15,775 nt of DNA from an uncultured Eubacterium sp. (GTDB taxonomy: Bacteria > Bacillota_A > Clostridia > Lachnospirales > Lachnospiraceae). The notes under the pieces were generated by a model that did no database searches, was not told where the DNA came from, and saw nothing but the letters and a program-made list of their open reading frames with translations. The position numbers and the translations under genes are program-made. The stretch spans positions 1-15,775 of the forward strand of contig CAJUSH010000058.1 in the NCBI GenBank assembly GCA_910589045.1, written 5' to 3'. Below are positions 6,273-14,097 of this stretch, piece by piece (position 1 is the stretch's first letter; each line of letters begins with the position of its first letter).

Positions 6273-7487
6273 ATGAGAATTGTATTATTTTATTCCGGGG
6301 TAGATTCCTTTAATTATTTTACGGATTGTCTGTGCAGGGAATTTACCGGGAGGAATCATGAGGTTTTTATTCTGAATCTGCAGAATCCGCCTGAGAGCGA
6401 CCCTCATTCGTACCGCTGTTTTGCAGAGTTTTTACAGAAACGGGTGGATATGGCTGTGGGCTTTGACGGGTTTGGGATCAAGGATGATCTGTTTATCGAG
6501 CTTTGGGATGAGCTGGGCGTGACGGCGGTCAACATATTGATGGATCATCCGCTGCGCTTTCATCCGACGATGGAGCATCACCCCGGACGTTATATTCAGT
6601 TTTGCTGTGACAGGAATCATGTTGCTTATGTAGAAAAATATTTTTCCGAATCAGTTTCCCGGGTACAGTTTATGCCGCACGCCGGGACGCCGGCAGAGGA
6701 AACGCCGAACCGGCCATTTGCCGGCCGGAAATACGATATCCTTTTTTCCGGGACCTATTACCGCCCGCAGGAGCAGCGGGAGAGGATTGCAGAGTATTTC
6801 CCGCAGGGAAGTCCCCTGTACGATTTTTATATGTGCATGGCAGATTATATGCTGGGGCACTGTAAGGTGACGACGGAGCAGGCATTACTCGACACGATTC
6901 GACAGACCGGGCTTTCGGTGCAGGAGAGTCAGCTGAAAACGATGTTTCGGTGCAGTGAGCCGCTGGACTGGATGGTGCGCATGTACCAGAGGGAGCGTGT
7001 CGTTTCTGTTCTGGCGGAAGCAGGCTTTGATTTGTGGCTGCTTGGGAGGGGGTGGGAAAACCATCCGTGCGCGGGGCGTCCTAATGTACATCGGATTGAC
7101 GATCGGGTTCCGTTTGCGCAGACGCTGCCGTATATGGCGGATGCAAAGCTGAACCTGAATGTGATGCCCTGGTTTAAGGCGGGCACGCACGACCGGATTT
7201 TCAATATCCTGCTGCAGCATTCGCTTCCGCTGACCGATACAAGCAGCTGGATTGATGAGAACTTTAAGGCCGGGGAGGAGATCGCCCTCTATGACCTGGA
7301 GGAGCTGGAGAAGCTGCCGGAGCTTGCGGGCAGTCTTTTGTCGGATGCGGCAAAGGCCGAGTCCATGATCGCAAAGGGATACGAGAAGGTAAAAAATAAT
7401 TTTACGTGGGTGAACTGTGCTGACCGGATTTTGCAGGCAGCAGGAGAGGAGGAACGGCAGCCATGGGATTCGACGAATCATTTTTAA
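6273..7487 (+). CDS. CgeB-like glycosyltransferase (GT-B fold)
   Basis: A 404-residue cytoplasmic protein resembling CgeB/YkvP-type glycosyltransferases, which transfer a sugar from a nucleotide-sugar to a surface polymer or protein. The N-terminal half begins with a Rossmann-like strand (MRIVLFYSGVDSFNY) and contains ILMDHPLRFH (~88-97) and the mid-protein DILFSGTYYRPQ (~155-166), a common inter-domain motif in this group. The C-terminal half has LWLLGRGW (~254-261), VPFAQTLPYMADAKLNLNVM and the nucleotide-sugar motif HDRIFNILLQHSLPLTD (306-322). Start chosen at ATG 6273 (AGGAG five nt upstream); an in-frame upstream extension from 6204 covers the promoter and is rejected. Its end overlaps the LicD gene by 25 bp, implying translational coupling and a shared pathway. 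Donor and acceptor are unknown. Confidence 0.75.
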   Translation: MRIVLFYSGVDSFNYFTDCLCREFTGRNHEVFILNLQNPPESDPHSYRCFAEFLQKRVDMAVGFDGFGIKDDLFIELWDELGVTAVNILMDHPLRFHPTMEHHPGRYIQFCCDRNHVAYVEKYFSESVSRVQFMPHAGTPAEETPNRPFAGRKYDILFSGTYYRPQEQRERIAEYFPQGSPLYDFYMCMADYMLGHCKVTTEQALLDTIRQTGLSVQESQLKTMFRCSEPLDWMVRMYQRERVVSVLAEAGFDLWLLGRGWENHPCAGRPNVHRIDDRVPFAQTLPYMADAKLNLNVMPWFKAGTHDRIFNILLQHSLPLTDTSSWIDENFKAGEEIALYDLEELEKLPELAGSLLSDAAKAESMIAKGYEKVKNNFTWVNCADRILQAAGEEERQPWDSTNHF

Positions 7488-8365
7488 AGGAAGAGACGCG
7501 CTGTGGATTTTTAGTTACGGAAAAGCGGAAAAAAATCTGGCGGACGGAGCTGGAGCTGCTGGCAAAATTTGATGAGGTGTGTAAAAAGCATGGCCTGACC
7601 TATTTTGTGGAGTACGGGACGATGCTGGGCGCGGTGCGTCACCACGGCTTTGTCCCGTGGGATGATGACATTGATGTCATGATGTTCCGGGAGGACTACA
7701 TGAAGCTGCAGGAAATTGCACCTGTGGAGTTTCAGGAGCCTTATTTTTTCCAGAATACATACACGGACCTGGTTGTGTGGGGCTTTTCAAAGCTTCGTGA
7801 CGATCGCACGACGGGCATTGAATTTCCGGATATGAGTCCGGATTTTCATCAGGGGATCTTTATGGATATCAAGCCCTTTGATGATGTACCGGACGGTAAG
7901 GAATTTGGTGAGCATATTCTGCAGGTTCAGCGTGAAGTGTGGCAGACCGTCGCAAACTCAAAAAGAATGAGCCATTACGTGTCGGAGGGTGTACCGTTTG
8001 CGCTTGGCCCCGATATTCTTGAGGAGCTTTTAAGCCTGCCGGTCCGGGAGCGCTACCGCGAGTTTGAGAACCTAAACCTTTCATATGCCGGTTTGTCGGA
8101 GCGGATAAATTTTATTGTGACTGCCATATGTAAGGGCTTAAACAGCCGGAAAAAGGAATGGTATGCGGAAACGATTGAGATGCCTTTTGAATATATGACG
8201 GTGCCCGTGCCGGCGGGATATGATGAAATACTGAAGATTCAGTACGGCGATTACCATGTGCCTGTTCCGGGCGGTTCTCTGCATGAGCACACGTTTTTTG
8301 ACCCGGATGTGCCCTACCGGTATTACATGGAGCATCCGGAAAAGATGACGGATTACGAGATCTGA
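7463..8365 (+). CDS. LicD-family phosphotransferase
   Basis: A 300-residue protein of the LicD family, nucleotidyltransferase-fold enzymes. Known members move phosphocholine or similar phospho-groups from a CDP-linked donor to surface glycans such as teichoic acid or lipopolysaccharide. The signature is complete: YGTMLGAVRHHGFVPWDDDI followed by DVMM (51-74), with the metal-binding D69/D71 and the preceding D67 and D68. FMDIKPFDDVPDG (~133-145) and the C-terminal MPFEYMTVPVPAGYDEILKI (LicD proteins typically read F.....PVP..YD..L...YGDY) also fit, followed by QYGDYHVPVP. The length is typical. No CDP-choline synthesis genes (licA/licC-like) are in the window, so the transferred group is not known. 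The gene overlaps the upstream glycosyltransferase by 25 bp and has no terminator before the acyltransferase 122 bp downstream, so the three probably form one operon. Confidence 0.88.
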   Translation: MGFDESFLKEETRCGFLVTEKRKKIWRTELELLAKFDEVCKKHGLTYFVEYGTMLGAVRHHGFVPWDDDIDVMMFREDYMKLQEIAPVEFQEPYFFQNTYTDLVVWGFSKLRDDRTTGIEFPDMSPDFHQGIFMDIKPFDDVPDGKEFGEHILQVQREVWQTVANSKRMSHYVSEGVPFALGPDILEELLSLPVRERYREFENLNLSYAGLSERINFIVTAICKGLNSRKKEWYAETIEMPFEYMTVPVPAGYDEILKIQYGDYHVPVPGGSLHEHTFFDPDVPYRYYMEHPEKMTDYEI

Positions 8366-8487
8366 CACCTTTGGCCGGACGCAGGCACATAATATGCAAT
8401 TTCCATGGATAGGAAATCAAAAGATCGTGCAACTTATAAGTAAAGATTCATTACAGGATTAATTACGAAAAGGGGGAACAACATGTT

Positions 8488-9468
8488 TTGAAGCAGAGAG
8501 ATCATTTTCTGGATGTCGCAAAGGGAATTGCTGTTATACTGGTGATTATTACACATTTTTCATGGGAGGAATCGGAGCGGCTGCGTTATCTTTTCCCGTT
8601 CTGGGTGAGCATGGCGGTTCCGATTTTTATGATTATCTCCGGGTATGTCGGAACCGCATCTTACGAGAAGAAGGGGATTGAGACGATGGCACAGGCTTAT
8701 CATGCAAGACTTTTGCTCCGCAAATTCCTGCGCTACACCGTGCCCTTTGCTATCGCATATTCAGCGGATATTCTTTTTTGCAGTATATTTGATAAACGGC
8801 TGTCAATACATGATATTATTGTATATTTCTTCCGCGGAGGTATTGGAGGAGCGGGAACTTATTATTATCCGATCCTTGTGCAGCTCATCTTTCTTTTTCC
8901 TGTTTTATATTTTATCATCAAGCGGTATAAACACGGTCTTTTTCTATGCTTTTTTCTGAATGTAATGTTTGAGGTGCTTGCAAGAGCCTACATGCTCAAC
9001 GGAAAATGCTACCGTCTGCTGATTTTTCGGTATATACTTCTCATCGCTTACGGATGTTTTCTTTATGAAAACAAGGAAAATTCAACTAATAAAAACTGGA
9101 TTACATTTTTATCAGGAGTCGTATTCATTGTCGCAACGGATTATCTCGGGTACATTCCGGTTACGGTCGTCTATTGGAAACGGACGTGTGTTTATGCAAT
9201 TTTGTATTTTCTGCCGCTTTTTGGCTATGCCATGAGACACTGGAGAGGAATACACTGTGCTCCGCTTGAACTGATTGGCCGCTGCTCGTACCATATCTTT
9301 TTCGTGCAGATGCTTTACTATAATTACTGGGATGAAAGCATCGGTGCCCTGATACCGGGCCGCGCCTTCCATTTGCTCGTCAATCTTGCGGTTGTTGTAT
9401 GTGTCGGCATTGCTTTTTCTTATTTTGAAGCACCGATTTCAAAATTTGTTATCGATCATGTCTCATGA
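8488..9468 (+). CDS. Membrane acyltransferase (acyltransferase 3 family)
   Basis: A 326-residue polytopic membrane protein with ~9-10 hydrophobic segments, of the OafA/acyltransferase-3 family that O-acylates sugars at the membrane. The family motif opens the protein: RDHFLDVAKGIAVILVIITH, with H23 as the likely catalytic His, then VPIFMIISGYV. Its place after the glycosyltransferase and LicD genes suggests acetylation of the same polymer. The start is odd. The only in-frame start near the motif is TTG at 8488, 11 nt after a GGGGG ribosome site. That site is better placed (6 nt) for an ATG at 8483, which reads ATG-TTT-TGA and stops at once, its TGA overlapping the TTG. Either TTG is used, or a base is missing in the T run, or re-initiation/slippage occurs. 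Confidence 0.85.
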   Translation: MKQRDHFLDVAKGIAVILVIITHFSWEESERLRYLFPFWVSMAVPIFMIISGYVGTASYEKKGIETMAQAYHARLLLRKFLRYTVPFAIAYSADILFCSIFDKRLSIHDIIVYFFRGGIGGAGTYYYPILVQLIFLFPVLYFIIKRYKHGLFLCFFLNVMFEVLARAYMLNGKCYRLLIFRYILLIAYGCFLYENKENSTNKNWITFLSGVVFIVATDYLGYIPVTVVYWKRTCVYAILYFLPLFGYAMRHWRGIHCAPLELIGRCSYHIFFVQMLYYNYWDESIGALIPGRAFHLLVNLAVVVCVGIAFSYFEAPISKFVIDHVS

Positions 9469-9472
9469 ACTA

Positions 9473-9499
9473 TTGACAAGGAATTATGTAAAGTATTAT
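9473..9499 (+). promoter_or_regulatory. Weak candidate promoter for the polysaccharide deacetylase gene
   Basis: TTGACA (9473-9478) and TATTAT (9494-9499) lie 75 bp before the deacetylase start, but the spacer is only 15 bp, short for a standard promoter. Nothing better is visible in the gap, so the gene may also be read from the upstream operon, since no terminator separates them. Confidence 0.35.
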
Positions 9500-9514
9500 C
9501 CTAAAATTATAGAA

Positions 9515-9532
9515 ATATCGACGCATATCGAC
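9515..9532 (+). repeat. Two 8-bp direct repeats in the leader of the deacetylase gene
   Basis: ATATCGAC occurs at 9515-9522 and again at 9525-9532, a 10-bp period (one helical turn). It lies just downstream of the candidate promoter, a position suited to a regulator binding the same face of DNA. No known regulator is recognised. Confidence 0.4.
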
Positions 9533-9573
9533 AAAGAGTGACAGAGAAGCGGAAACGGGGAAGGAAGGAACGT

Positions 9574-10698
9574 ATGCAAAAGATGAAGAATGCGAGGAAT
9601 TGTACAAGGCGTCTGCTGGCGGTGCTGCTGGTATGGACGGTGTTTATGGGCTTTTCGGCAAAGGCCCAGGCTGCAGAGCTGAATTTTGGGGCGGAGGAGT
9701 TCTCAGAGGCCGGTCTTCATTTAAAGGAGCCTTCCGAAGCAGATAACGATTCGGAATCGAATGAAAATGAGGAGACTTTAAAGCCGTCAAAGCTTGTTGC
9801 GTGGAAGGGGGTTGCCTTAAATGCACCGCAGTCGTTTTGTGCGGAGGCCGTAAAAAACGGCATTAAGCTGAGCTGGAAAGGAAATAAGAAGATCCAGAAA
9901 TATGAGCTGTATCGGAAAGAAACGGGTACATCAAGCTATAAGCTGATTAAAACGACAAAGCAGACCAGCTTTATGGATACAGGTGCGAAATACGGCGTTT
10001 CCTATACATATAAGGTGCGTGCGGTCAGGGTTCTCGAGGGCAAGACCTACACGAGTGACTGCAGCAAGCCGGGGAGCTGCTGCTCCTACCGTATTGATCC
10101 GTCAAAGCCGATGGTGGCGCTGACCTATGATGACGGGCCGAGCTCGTATACGGCGCAGATTTTGGATATACTTGAAAAATACAATGCCCGGGCTACGTTT
10201 TTCGAGGTTGGAATTCGGGTAGGTCAGTATCCGAATACCGTAAAGCGCATTGCCGGGATGGGCTGCGAGCTTGGCAACCATTCCTATGACCATGCGAATC
10301 TCGGAATTGCGGATGCCGCGAAGGTTCAGTCGGAGCTTAGCCAGACGGACAGCAAGATTAAGGGCCTGACGATGAAGGCACCGGCGCTCGTCCGCCCGCC
10401 CTACGGCTCCATCGGAAGCAATCTGAAAAGCTATGCAAAACGGCCGCTTATTTTGTGGTCGATCGATACGCTTGACTGGAAGACGAGAAATGCCTCAAGC
10501 GTTTACCAGAGCGTGATGAACCATGTAAAGGACGGAGATATTATACTGATGCATGATCTTTATGCGTCGACCGTGGAAGCATCGAAGCGAATCATACCGG
10601 ATCTGGTTGCAAAGGGCTATCAGCTTGTGACGGTTTCCGAGCTGGCACAGTATAAAAAGGTTACACTGCGCGCAGGGGAAAAATATTCTCATATGTAA
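9574..10698 (+). CDS. Secreted polysaccharide deacetylase with Fn3-like domain
   Basis: A 374-residue exported enzyme of carbohydrate esterase family 4 (NodB domain), which removes N-acetyl groups from peptidoglycan GlcNAc/MurNAc or another surface polysaccharide. A signal peptide is visible (KNARNCTRRLLAVLLVWTVF, with cleavage near AKAQA|AE, ~residue 33). An acidic linker (~40-75) and a fibronectin-III-like domain (~84-165, IKLSWKG, YELYRK, YTYKVRAV) follow. The catalytic domain (~178-360) has all five motifs: TYDDGP (D186, D187), HSYDH (H236, H240), RPPYG (274-278), DTLDW (298-302) and LMHD (H327). Start at ATG 9574 has AAGGAAGGA just upstream; a GTG at 9538 is in frame but would bury the signal peptide. 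It follows the glycan operon, so the wall or its attached glycan is the likely target. Confidence 0.93.
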   Translation: MQKMKNARNCTRRLLAVLLVWTVFMGFSAKAQAAELNFGAEEFSEAGLHLKEPSEADNDSESNENEETLKPSKLVAWKGVALNAPQSFCAEAVKNGIKLSWKGNKKIQKYELYRKETGTSSYKLIKTTKQTSFMDTGAKYGVSYTYKVRAVRVLEGKTYTSDCSKPGSCCSYRIDPSKPMVALTYDDGPSSYTAQILDILEKYNARATFFEVGIRVGQYPNTVKRIAGMGCELGNHSYDHANLGIADAAKVQSELSQTDSKIKGLTMKAPALVRPPYGSIGSNLKSYAKRPLILWSIDTLDWKTRNASSVYQSVMNHVKDGDIILMHDLYASTVEASKRIIPDLVAKGYQLVTVSELAQYKKVTLRAGEKYSHM

Positions 10699-10724
10699 TA
10701 CAATACAAATCGGTTTTCTTGTAT

Positions 10725-10753
10725 TTGACAAAATCCTAAAAAGCCGTTATAAT
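10725..10753 (+). promoter_or_regulatory. Consensus promoter of the SRP RNA
   Basis: A perfect TTGACA (10725-10730), a 17-bp spacer and a perfect TATAAT (10748-10753). The predicted start is ~10760, exactly where the SRP RNA pairing begins. This is the best promoter in the window, as expected for a stable RNA. Confidence 0.93.
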
Positions 10754-10760
10754 AAAGACT

Positions 10761-11023
10761 CCGGGCAGCTGGGGTGTTAGCGGTACCCTGTACCAGCAAT
10801 CCGCTATAGCTGGAGTGATATTCTGCCCCGGGTCTTTTCACTGTGAAGCAGCCCCCTGTAAGCGGCGTTGATGTTTGGGTCTCGCGCAATAGGAACCTGC
10901 GAACCGTGTCAGGTCAGGAATGGAGCAGCACTAAACAGGACCTTCTATGTGCCGTGAGGGTGCCTGGGCTGAGCTGGCTGCAGAGGTAACGTTCATGGTG
11001 GAGATTCAAAGCAGAATGCCCGG
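10761..11023 (+). ncRNA. ffs: Signal recognition particle RNA, large bacterial type (scRNA/6S-like SRP RNA)
   Basis: About 263 nt. The ends pair (CCGGGCA 10761-10767 with TGCCCGG 11017-11023). The Alu domain is recognisable from the block around TAGCGGTACCCTGTACCAGC and ATCCGCTATAGC (10778-10811), typical of Gram-positive large SRP RNAs. The apical S domain around 10901-10934 carries the Ffh-binding symmetric loop and GGAA tetraloop (GTCAGGTCA-GGAA-TGGAGCAGCAC, tetraloop 10917-10920). The RNA binds Ffh and FtsY to target membrane proteins. Oddly, no terminator follows: a ribosome site and start codon for a protein gene begin within 15 nt of the 3' end, so the RNA must be matured from a longer transcript or share one. 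Confidence 0.93.
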
Positions 11024-11038
11024 TAAAAAGGAGTATTC

Positions 11039-12640
11039 ATGGAAAACATTTTAAAAAATAAATACTATCTCTATCTGACGGAATTTTTTTCCGGTATGAG
11101 CGTTATGGCGGTGGAGCTTGGCGCGAGCCGGCTGCTGGCGCCATATTTCAGTTCTTCACAGATTGTCTGGACGATTATCATCGGAACGATTATGATCGCC
11201 ATGGCGCTGGGAAATATCTGGGGCGGTCGCTCTGCGGACAAAAATCCGAATCCGGACAGGCTTTATCGGCGGCTTCTGGTTGCAGCGGTCTGGATTGCGG
11301 CGATTCCGTTGGTCGGAAAATATATTATCCTTGGGATTTCCGGGTTGCTGGTGCTTACCGTCAGCAACAATTTTTTAATTTTGGCGGCTTTTATTGCGTG
11401 TATGGTTATATTTGTCTATCCGCTGTTTCTGCTGGGGACGGTCACGCCGTCACTGGTGAAGTATACGGTGGATTCGCTGGACGAAAGCGGCAGTACGGTA
11501 GGGACGCTGGGCGCCTTTAATACGATCGGAAGTATTTTGGGAACATTTCTCCCCACGTTTGTGACGATTCCGGCGGTTGGGACTGCGGTTACATTCCTGA
11601 TTTTTTCCGGCGTGCTTCTGGCTCTCAGCCTGATTTATTTTATCAGCAAAAAAAGCGGAAAAAAGCTGTGCGCGCTGGCGCTTGTGCTGTTTTTGCTCTG
11701 CTCGGTATTTGGGCATTCGGACAGCTTTGCGTTCTGGGAGAGCGGTCTTGTCTATGAGGGTGAGTCCATTTACAATTACCTGCAGGTGAAGGAGACGGAT
11801 CGCCGTGTCATACTCTCGACGAATGTACTCTTTGGCGTGCAGTCGGTAAAGATGAAGGAGCCGGGGCTGACCGGCATGTATTATGACTATGCGCTGGCAG
11901 CCCCTTTTCTGGCGGGTATTATGCAAAAGGACAGTATGAGCGACGTGTTGATTTTAGGTATGGGAACCGGCACGTTTGCGACACAGTGCAGGAATTACTT
12001 TCCCGGCTCGCTGAACGTGGAGGGTGTGGAGATTGACCGGAAGATCACGGATCTGGCGGGCACCTATTTTGACCTGCCCGATGATGTGCCGGTGACGACC
12101 TACGACGGGAGAGCTTATCTGCAGGCCGTCGATCAGACCTATGATGTGATCATGGTGGATGCCTATCAGGATATCACGATTCCGTTTCAAATGTCCTCGG
12201 TGGAATTTTTTACGCAGGTAAAGAAGCATCTGAAGCCCGGGGGCGTGATGGTCGTGAATATGAACATGAAGTCCGACGGTGCGGGAAGCATCAACGCTTA
12301 CCTCTCGGATACGATTGCAAGTGTATTTGATCAGGTATATACCGCAGATGTTTCAGGCAACACGAACCGTGAGCTCTTCGCTTCTGATAACGCGGAAATG
12401 CTGGATGTAATGGCGGAGGGCGTGGCGGCGCTTCGCGACGGGGAGCTCTCGTCGATGATGGGTGTTGTCTCTGATGCGCTGACACCCTATGAGGAGGGAG
12501 ATTTGATTCTGACGGACGACAAGGCGCCGGTGGAGGTGCTTGGGATGCGGGTGATCGACGAGATCATAAGAGAAGAGATCGGATATTACAAGGACATTTT
12601 TAAGGAGCAGGGAATACAGGGGCTTTTAAACAGCTTTTAG
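11039..12640 (+). CDS. Membrane-fused spermidine-synthase-like methyltransferase-fold protein
   Basis: A 533-residue protein. Residues ~10-225 contain about seven hydrophobic segments (e.g. IVWTIIIGTIMIAMALGNIW), a domain often labelled MFS-like in fused MFS/spermidine synthases. Residues ~235-520 are a spermidine-synthase (aminopropyltransferase) fold: VLILGMGTGTFATQ (303-316, in place of the usual GGGDG), VEGVEID (328-333), YDGRAYL (355-361), DVIMVDAYQD (369-378, at the catalytic D(S/T).D position) and a late LTDDKAPVE. Such proteins bind decarboxylated SAM or SAM, but many fused members have no proven substrate, and no other polyamine gene is nearby. The ATG has AAGGAG five nt upstream, lying only ~5 nt after the SRP RNA 3' end, so expression probably depends on the SRP promoter. 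A terminator follows. Confidence 0.82.
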   Translation: MENILKNKYYLYLTEFFSGMSVMAVELGASRLLAPYFSSSQIVWTIIIGTIMIAMALGNIWGGRSADKNPNPDRLYRRLLVAAVWIAAIPLVGKYIILGISGLLVLTVSNNFLILAAFIACMVIFVYPLFLLGTVTPSLVKYTVDSLDESGSTVGTLGAFNTIGSILGTFLPTFVTIPAVGTAVTFLIFSGVLLALSLIYFISKKSGKKLCALALVLFLLCSVFGHSDSFAFWESGLVYEGESIYNYLQVKETDRRVILSTNVLFGVQSVKMKEPGLTGMYYDYALAAPFLAGIMQKDSMSDVLILGMGTGTFATQCRNYFPGSLNVEGVEIDRKITDLAGTYFDLPDDVPVTTYDGRAYLQAVDQTYDVIMVDAYQDITIPFQMSSVEFFTQVKKHLKPGGVMVVNMNMKSDGAGSINAYLSDTIASVFDQVYTADVSGNTNRELFASDNAEMLDVMAEGVAALRDGELSSMMGVVSDALTPYEEGDLILTDDKAPVEVLGMRVIDEIIREEIGYYKDIFKEQGIQGLLNSF

Positions 12641-12645
12641 ATATA

Positions 12646-12683
12646 TAAAAAACGGGCAGCCGCGCTTGGCTGTCCGTTTTTTT
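12646..12683. terminator. Bidirectional intrinsic terminator between convergent genes
   Basis: ACGGGCAGCC (12652-12661) pairs with GGCTGTCCGT (12668-12677), one G-T wobble, loop GCGCTT. It is flanked by an A run on the left and a T run on the right, so it works for the plus-strand synthase-like gene and for the minus-strand gene ending at 12696. Confidence 0.9.
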
Positions 12684-12695
12684 AAGCCTTGTCAC

Positions 12696-14078
12696 TTATG
12701 AAAGCTTTAAGCTGTAAACATACATGGTATTGTTTGTCTTTTTTGTGCTGTGTCCCACCCAGTAAACCGTATTATTTGCATAGACCGGTGTCTCGCAGGG
12801 ATTGAGGTGTGCGGTGGAGGAATATTTCGTCTTTTTTGTAGAAATCTTTCCGTTTTGGTCTACCACCAGATAGTATACACCCTTATAGGAGCTGTTTGCA
12901 TACAGCTCGTAAAGAATAATGGTATTTCCTTTTCCGTCAGATACTGCCTGCGGATAATTGATGTTGAATTTGCTTGCATAGTTTGTGAGCCATTTGACAC
13001 CGTAGTCGGTCACTTTTTGATCTCCGTTTGGCCCGCCATAGCCGCTTCTCGTTCCGGAGGTTACATATGCGGAGGAGGTGCTTAAATCCTTTGTGGGATC
13101 GAAAATCTGGATAAAGAGCTGCTCGGACTCAGAGGCTGCCTTTTGATCCAGTGATTTAACGGAGGTGCCAACCAGTGCGACGGTCTGGCTGCCGACAGCT
13201 GTTAGTGCGCCCATATGTGCAAAATTGTCGTTGAGCACATACATATTGTATGCATCCAACGCGCCCTTCTGCACCCAGAAATGGAAGCTGTTGCCGGTGG
13301 TGACCGTACCGGAGGACGGATCTGTGAGGGCAGAGATGGTAAAGGCCCGGTCATAGCAGTCTCCCTCGCTTGCAAATACGAAGCCCTCCTTATAAGGGAT
13401 GGCGCGCTGTGCAAAGGAATGGGAGCTGTAAATATTGCCGGGGTTTACCTTTGTCATATCGGTTGTGTTGATGACAAATACGGAATTGCTCTGATGGCCG
13501 CTGTACATTTCCCGTGCATAGTTTACGGCAAGGTAATTCCCGTTGACTGCAATGTCGCAGTTCCCGCCATCAAATGGGATCTTTGTGTAAAAATCGTTGG
13601 AGTACCAGCTGCCGAGGCTGGAGCTTCCGTTGTCGCCTGCTGTTTTTAACAGCGTTCCGTTTTTATCGTACTTTGAGACGAAAACAGTGTTTTGTGTCCG
13701 GTTAGACGAGTTATTCGTTTTACCGCTTACCAGATAGTAATTGCCGCTGCTGTCGCATGCGACACCGCCAAAGAGGGGATTGCTCATGTTTAAAGTAATC
13801 TTTTTCTTTACAGGCTTTCCGTTTTTGGTCTTTACGATTGTGACGGTTTTCTTGTTATAGTATGCAAAGCAGAAATCGCCGTTATTGTCCAAAAACTGTG
13901 AAACATTGGAAACACCCTCCCAGTTGCTGTACGCTCCTTCGGCTTGGATGGCATATTTGATGCCTGTGCTTTTGGAGCCGCTTGTATCCGCGTGAGCGGT
14001 CACAGGCGGCAGGACAAAGGAGAAAACCAGGAAAAACAGGCAGATATTCCGAAATTTTTTTAATAAAGTCATACCCAT
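12696..14078 (-). CDS. Secreted protein of unknown function, beta-propeller-like
   Basis: A 460-residue exported protein I cannot assign. The N-terminus is a clear signal peptide (LLKKFRNICLFFLVFSFVLP, cleavage near TAHA|DT, ~residue 30), with no lipobox Cys. The mature part has no membrane segment. It is rich in Ser, Asn, Thr, Gly and Tyr, and shows repeated strand patterns of the form DxxGN(x)YYLVSG, VFVSKYDKNGTLL, NTVYWVGH and YYLVVDQNGKIS. These resemble blades of a beta-propeller or similar repeat fold; this is inference. The start at 14078 has AAAGGAG nine nt upstream. It lies 19 bp downstream of the membrane zinc-ribbon gene on the same strand, so the two are co-transcribed, and it ends at a bidirectional terminator. 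A surface-sensing or adhesion role is possible but not shown. Confidence 0.8.
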   Translation of the reverse strand: MGMTLLKKFRNICLFFLVFSFVLPPVTAHADTSGSKSTGIKYAIQAEGAYSNWEGVSNVSQFLDNNGDFCFAYYNKKTVTIVKTKNGKPVKKKITLNMSNPLFGGVACDSSGNYYLVSGKTNNSSNRTQNTVFVSKYDKNGTLLKTAGDNGSSSLGSWYSNDFYTKIPFDGGNCDIAVNGNYLAVNYAREMYSGHQSNSVFVINTTDMTKVNPGNIYSSHSFAQRAIPYKEGFVFASEGDCYDRAFTISALTDPSSGTVTTGNSFHFWVQKGALDAYNMYVLNDNFAHMGALTAVGSQTVALVGTSVKSLDQKAASESEQLFIQIFDPTKDLSTSSAYVTSGTRSGYGGPNGDQKVTDYGVKWLTNYASKFNINYPQAVSDGKGNTIILYELYANSSYKGVYYLVVDQNGKISTKKTKYSSTAHLNPCETPVYANNTVYWVGHSTKKTNNTMYVYSLKLS

Positions 14079-14097
14079 ACCAAAGCGCTCCTTTCTC

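Noticed and set aside
6885..7481. 198-codon minus-strand frame opposite the CgeB-like gene
   Set aside because: His/Arg/Pro/Gln-rich composition typical of an antisense shadow; no start signal.
8395..8425. TTTCC/GGAAA hairpin between the LicD and acyltransferase genes as a terminator
   Set aside because: Only five base pairs, with no T run; too weak to call.
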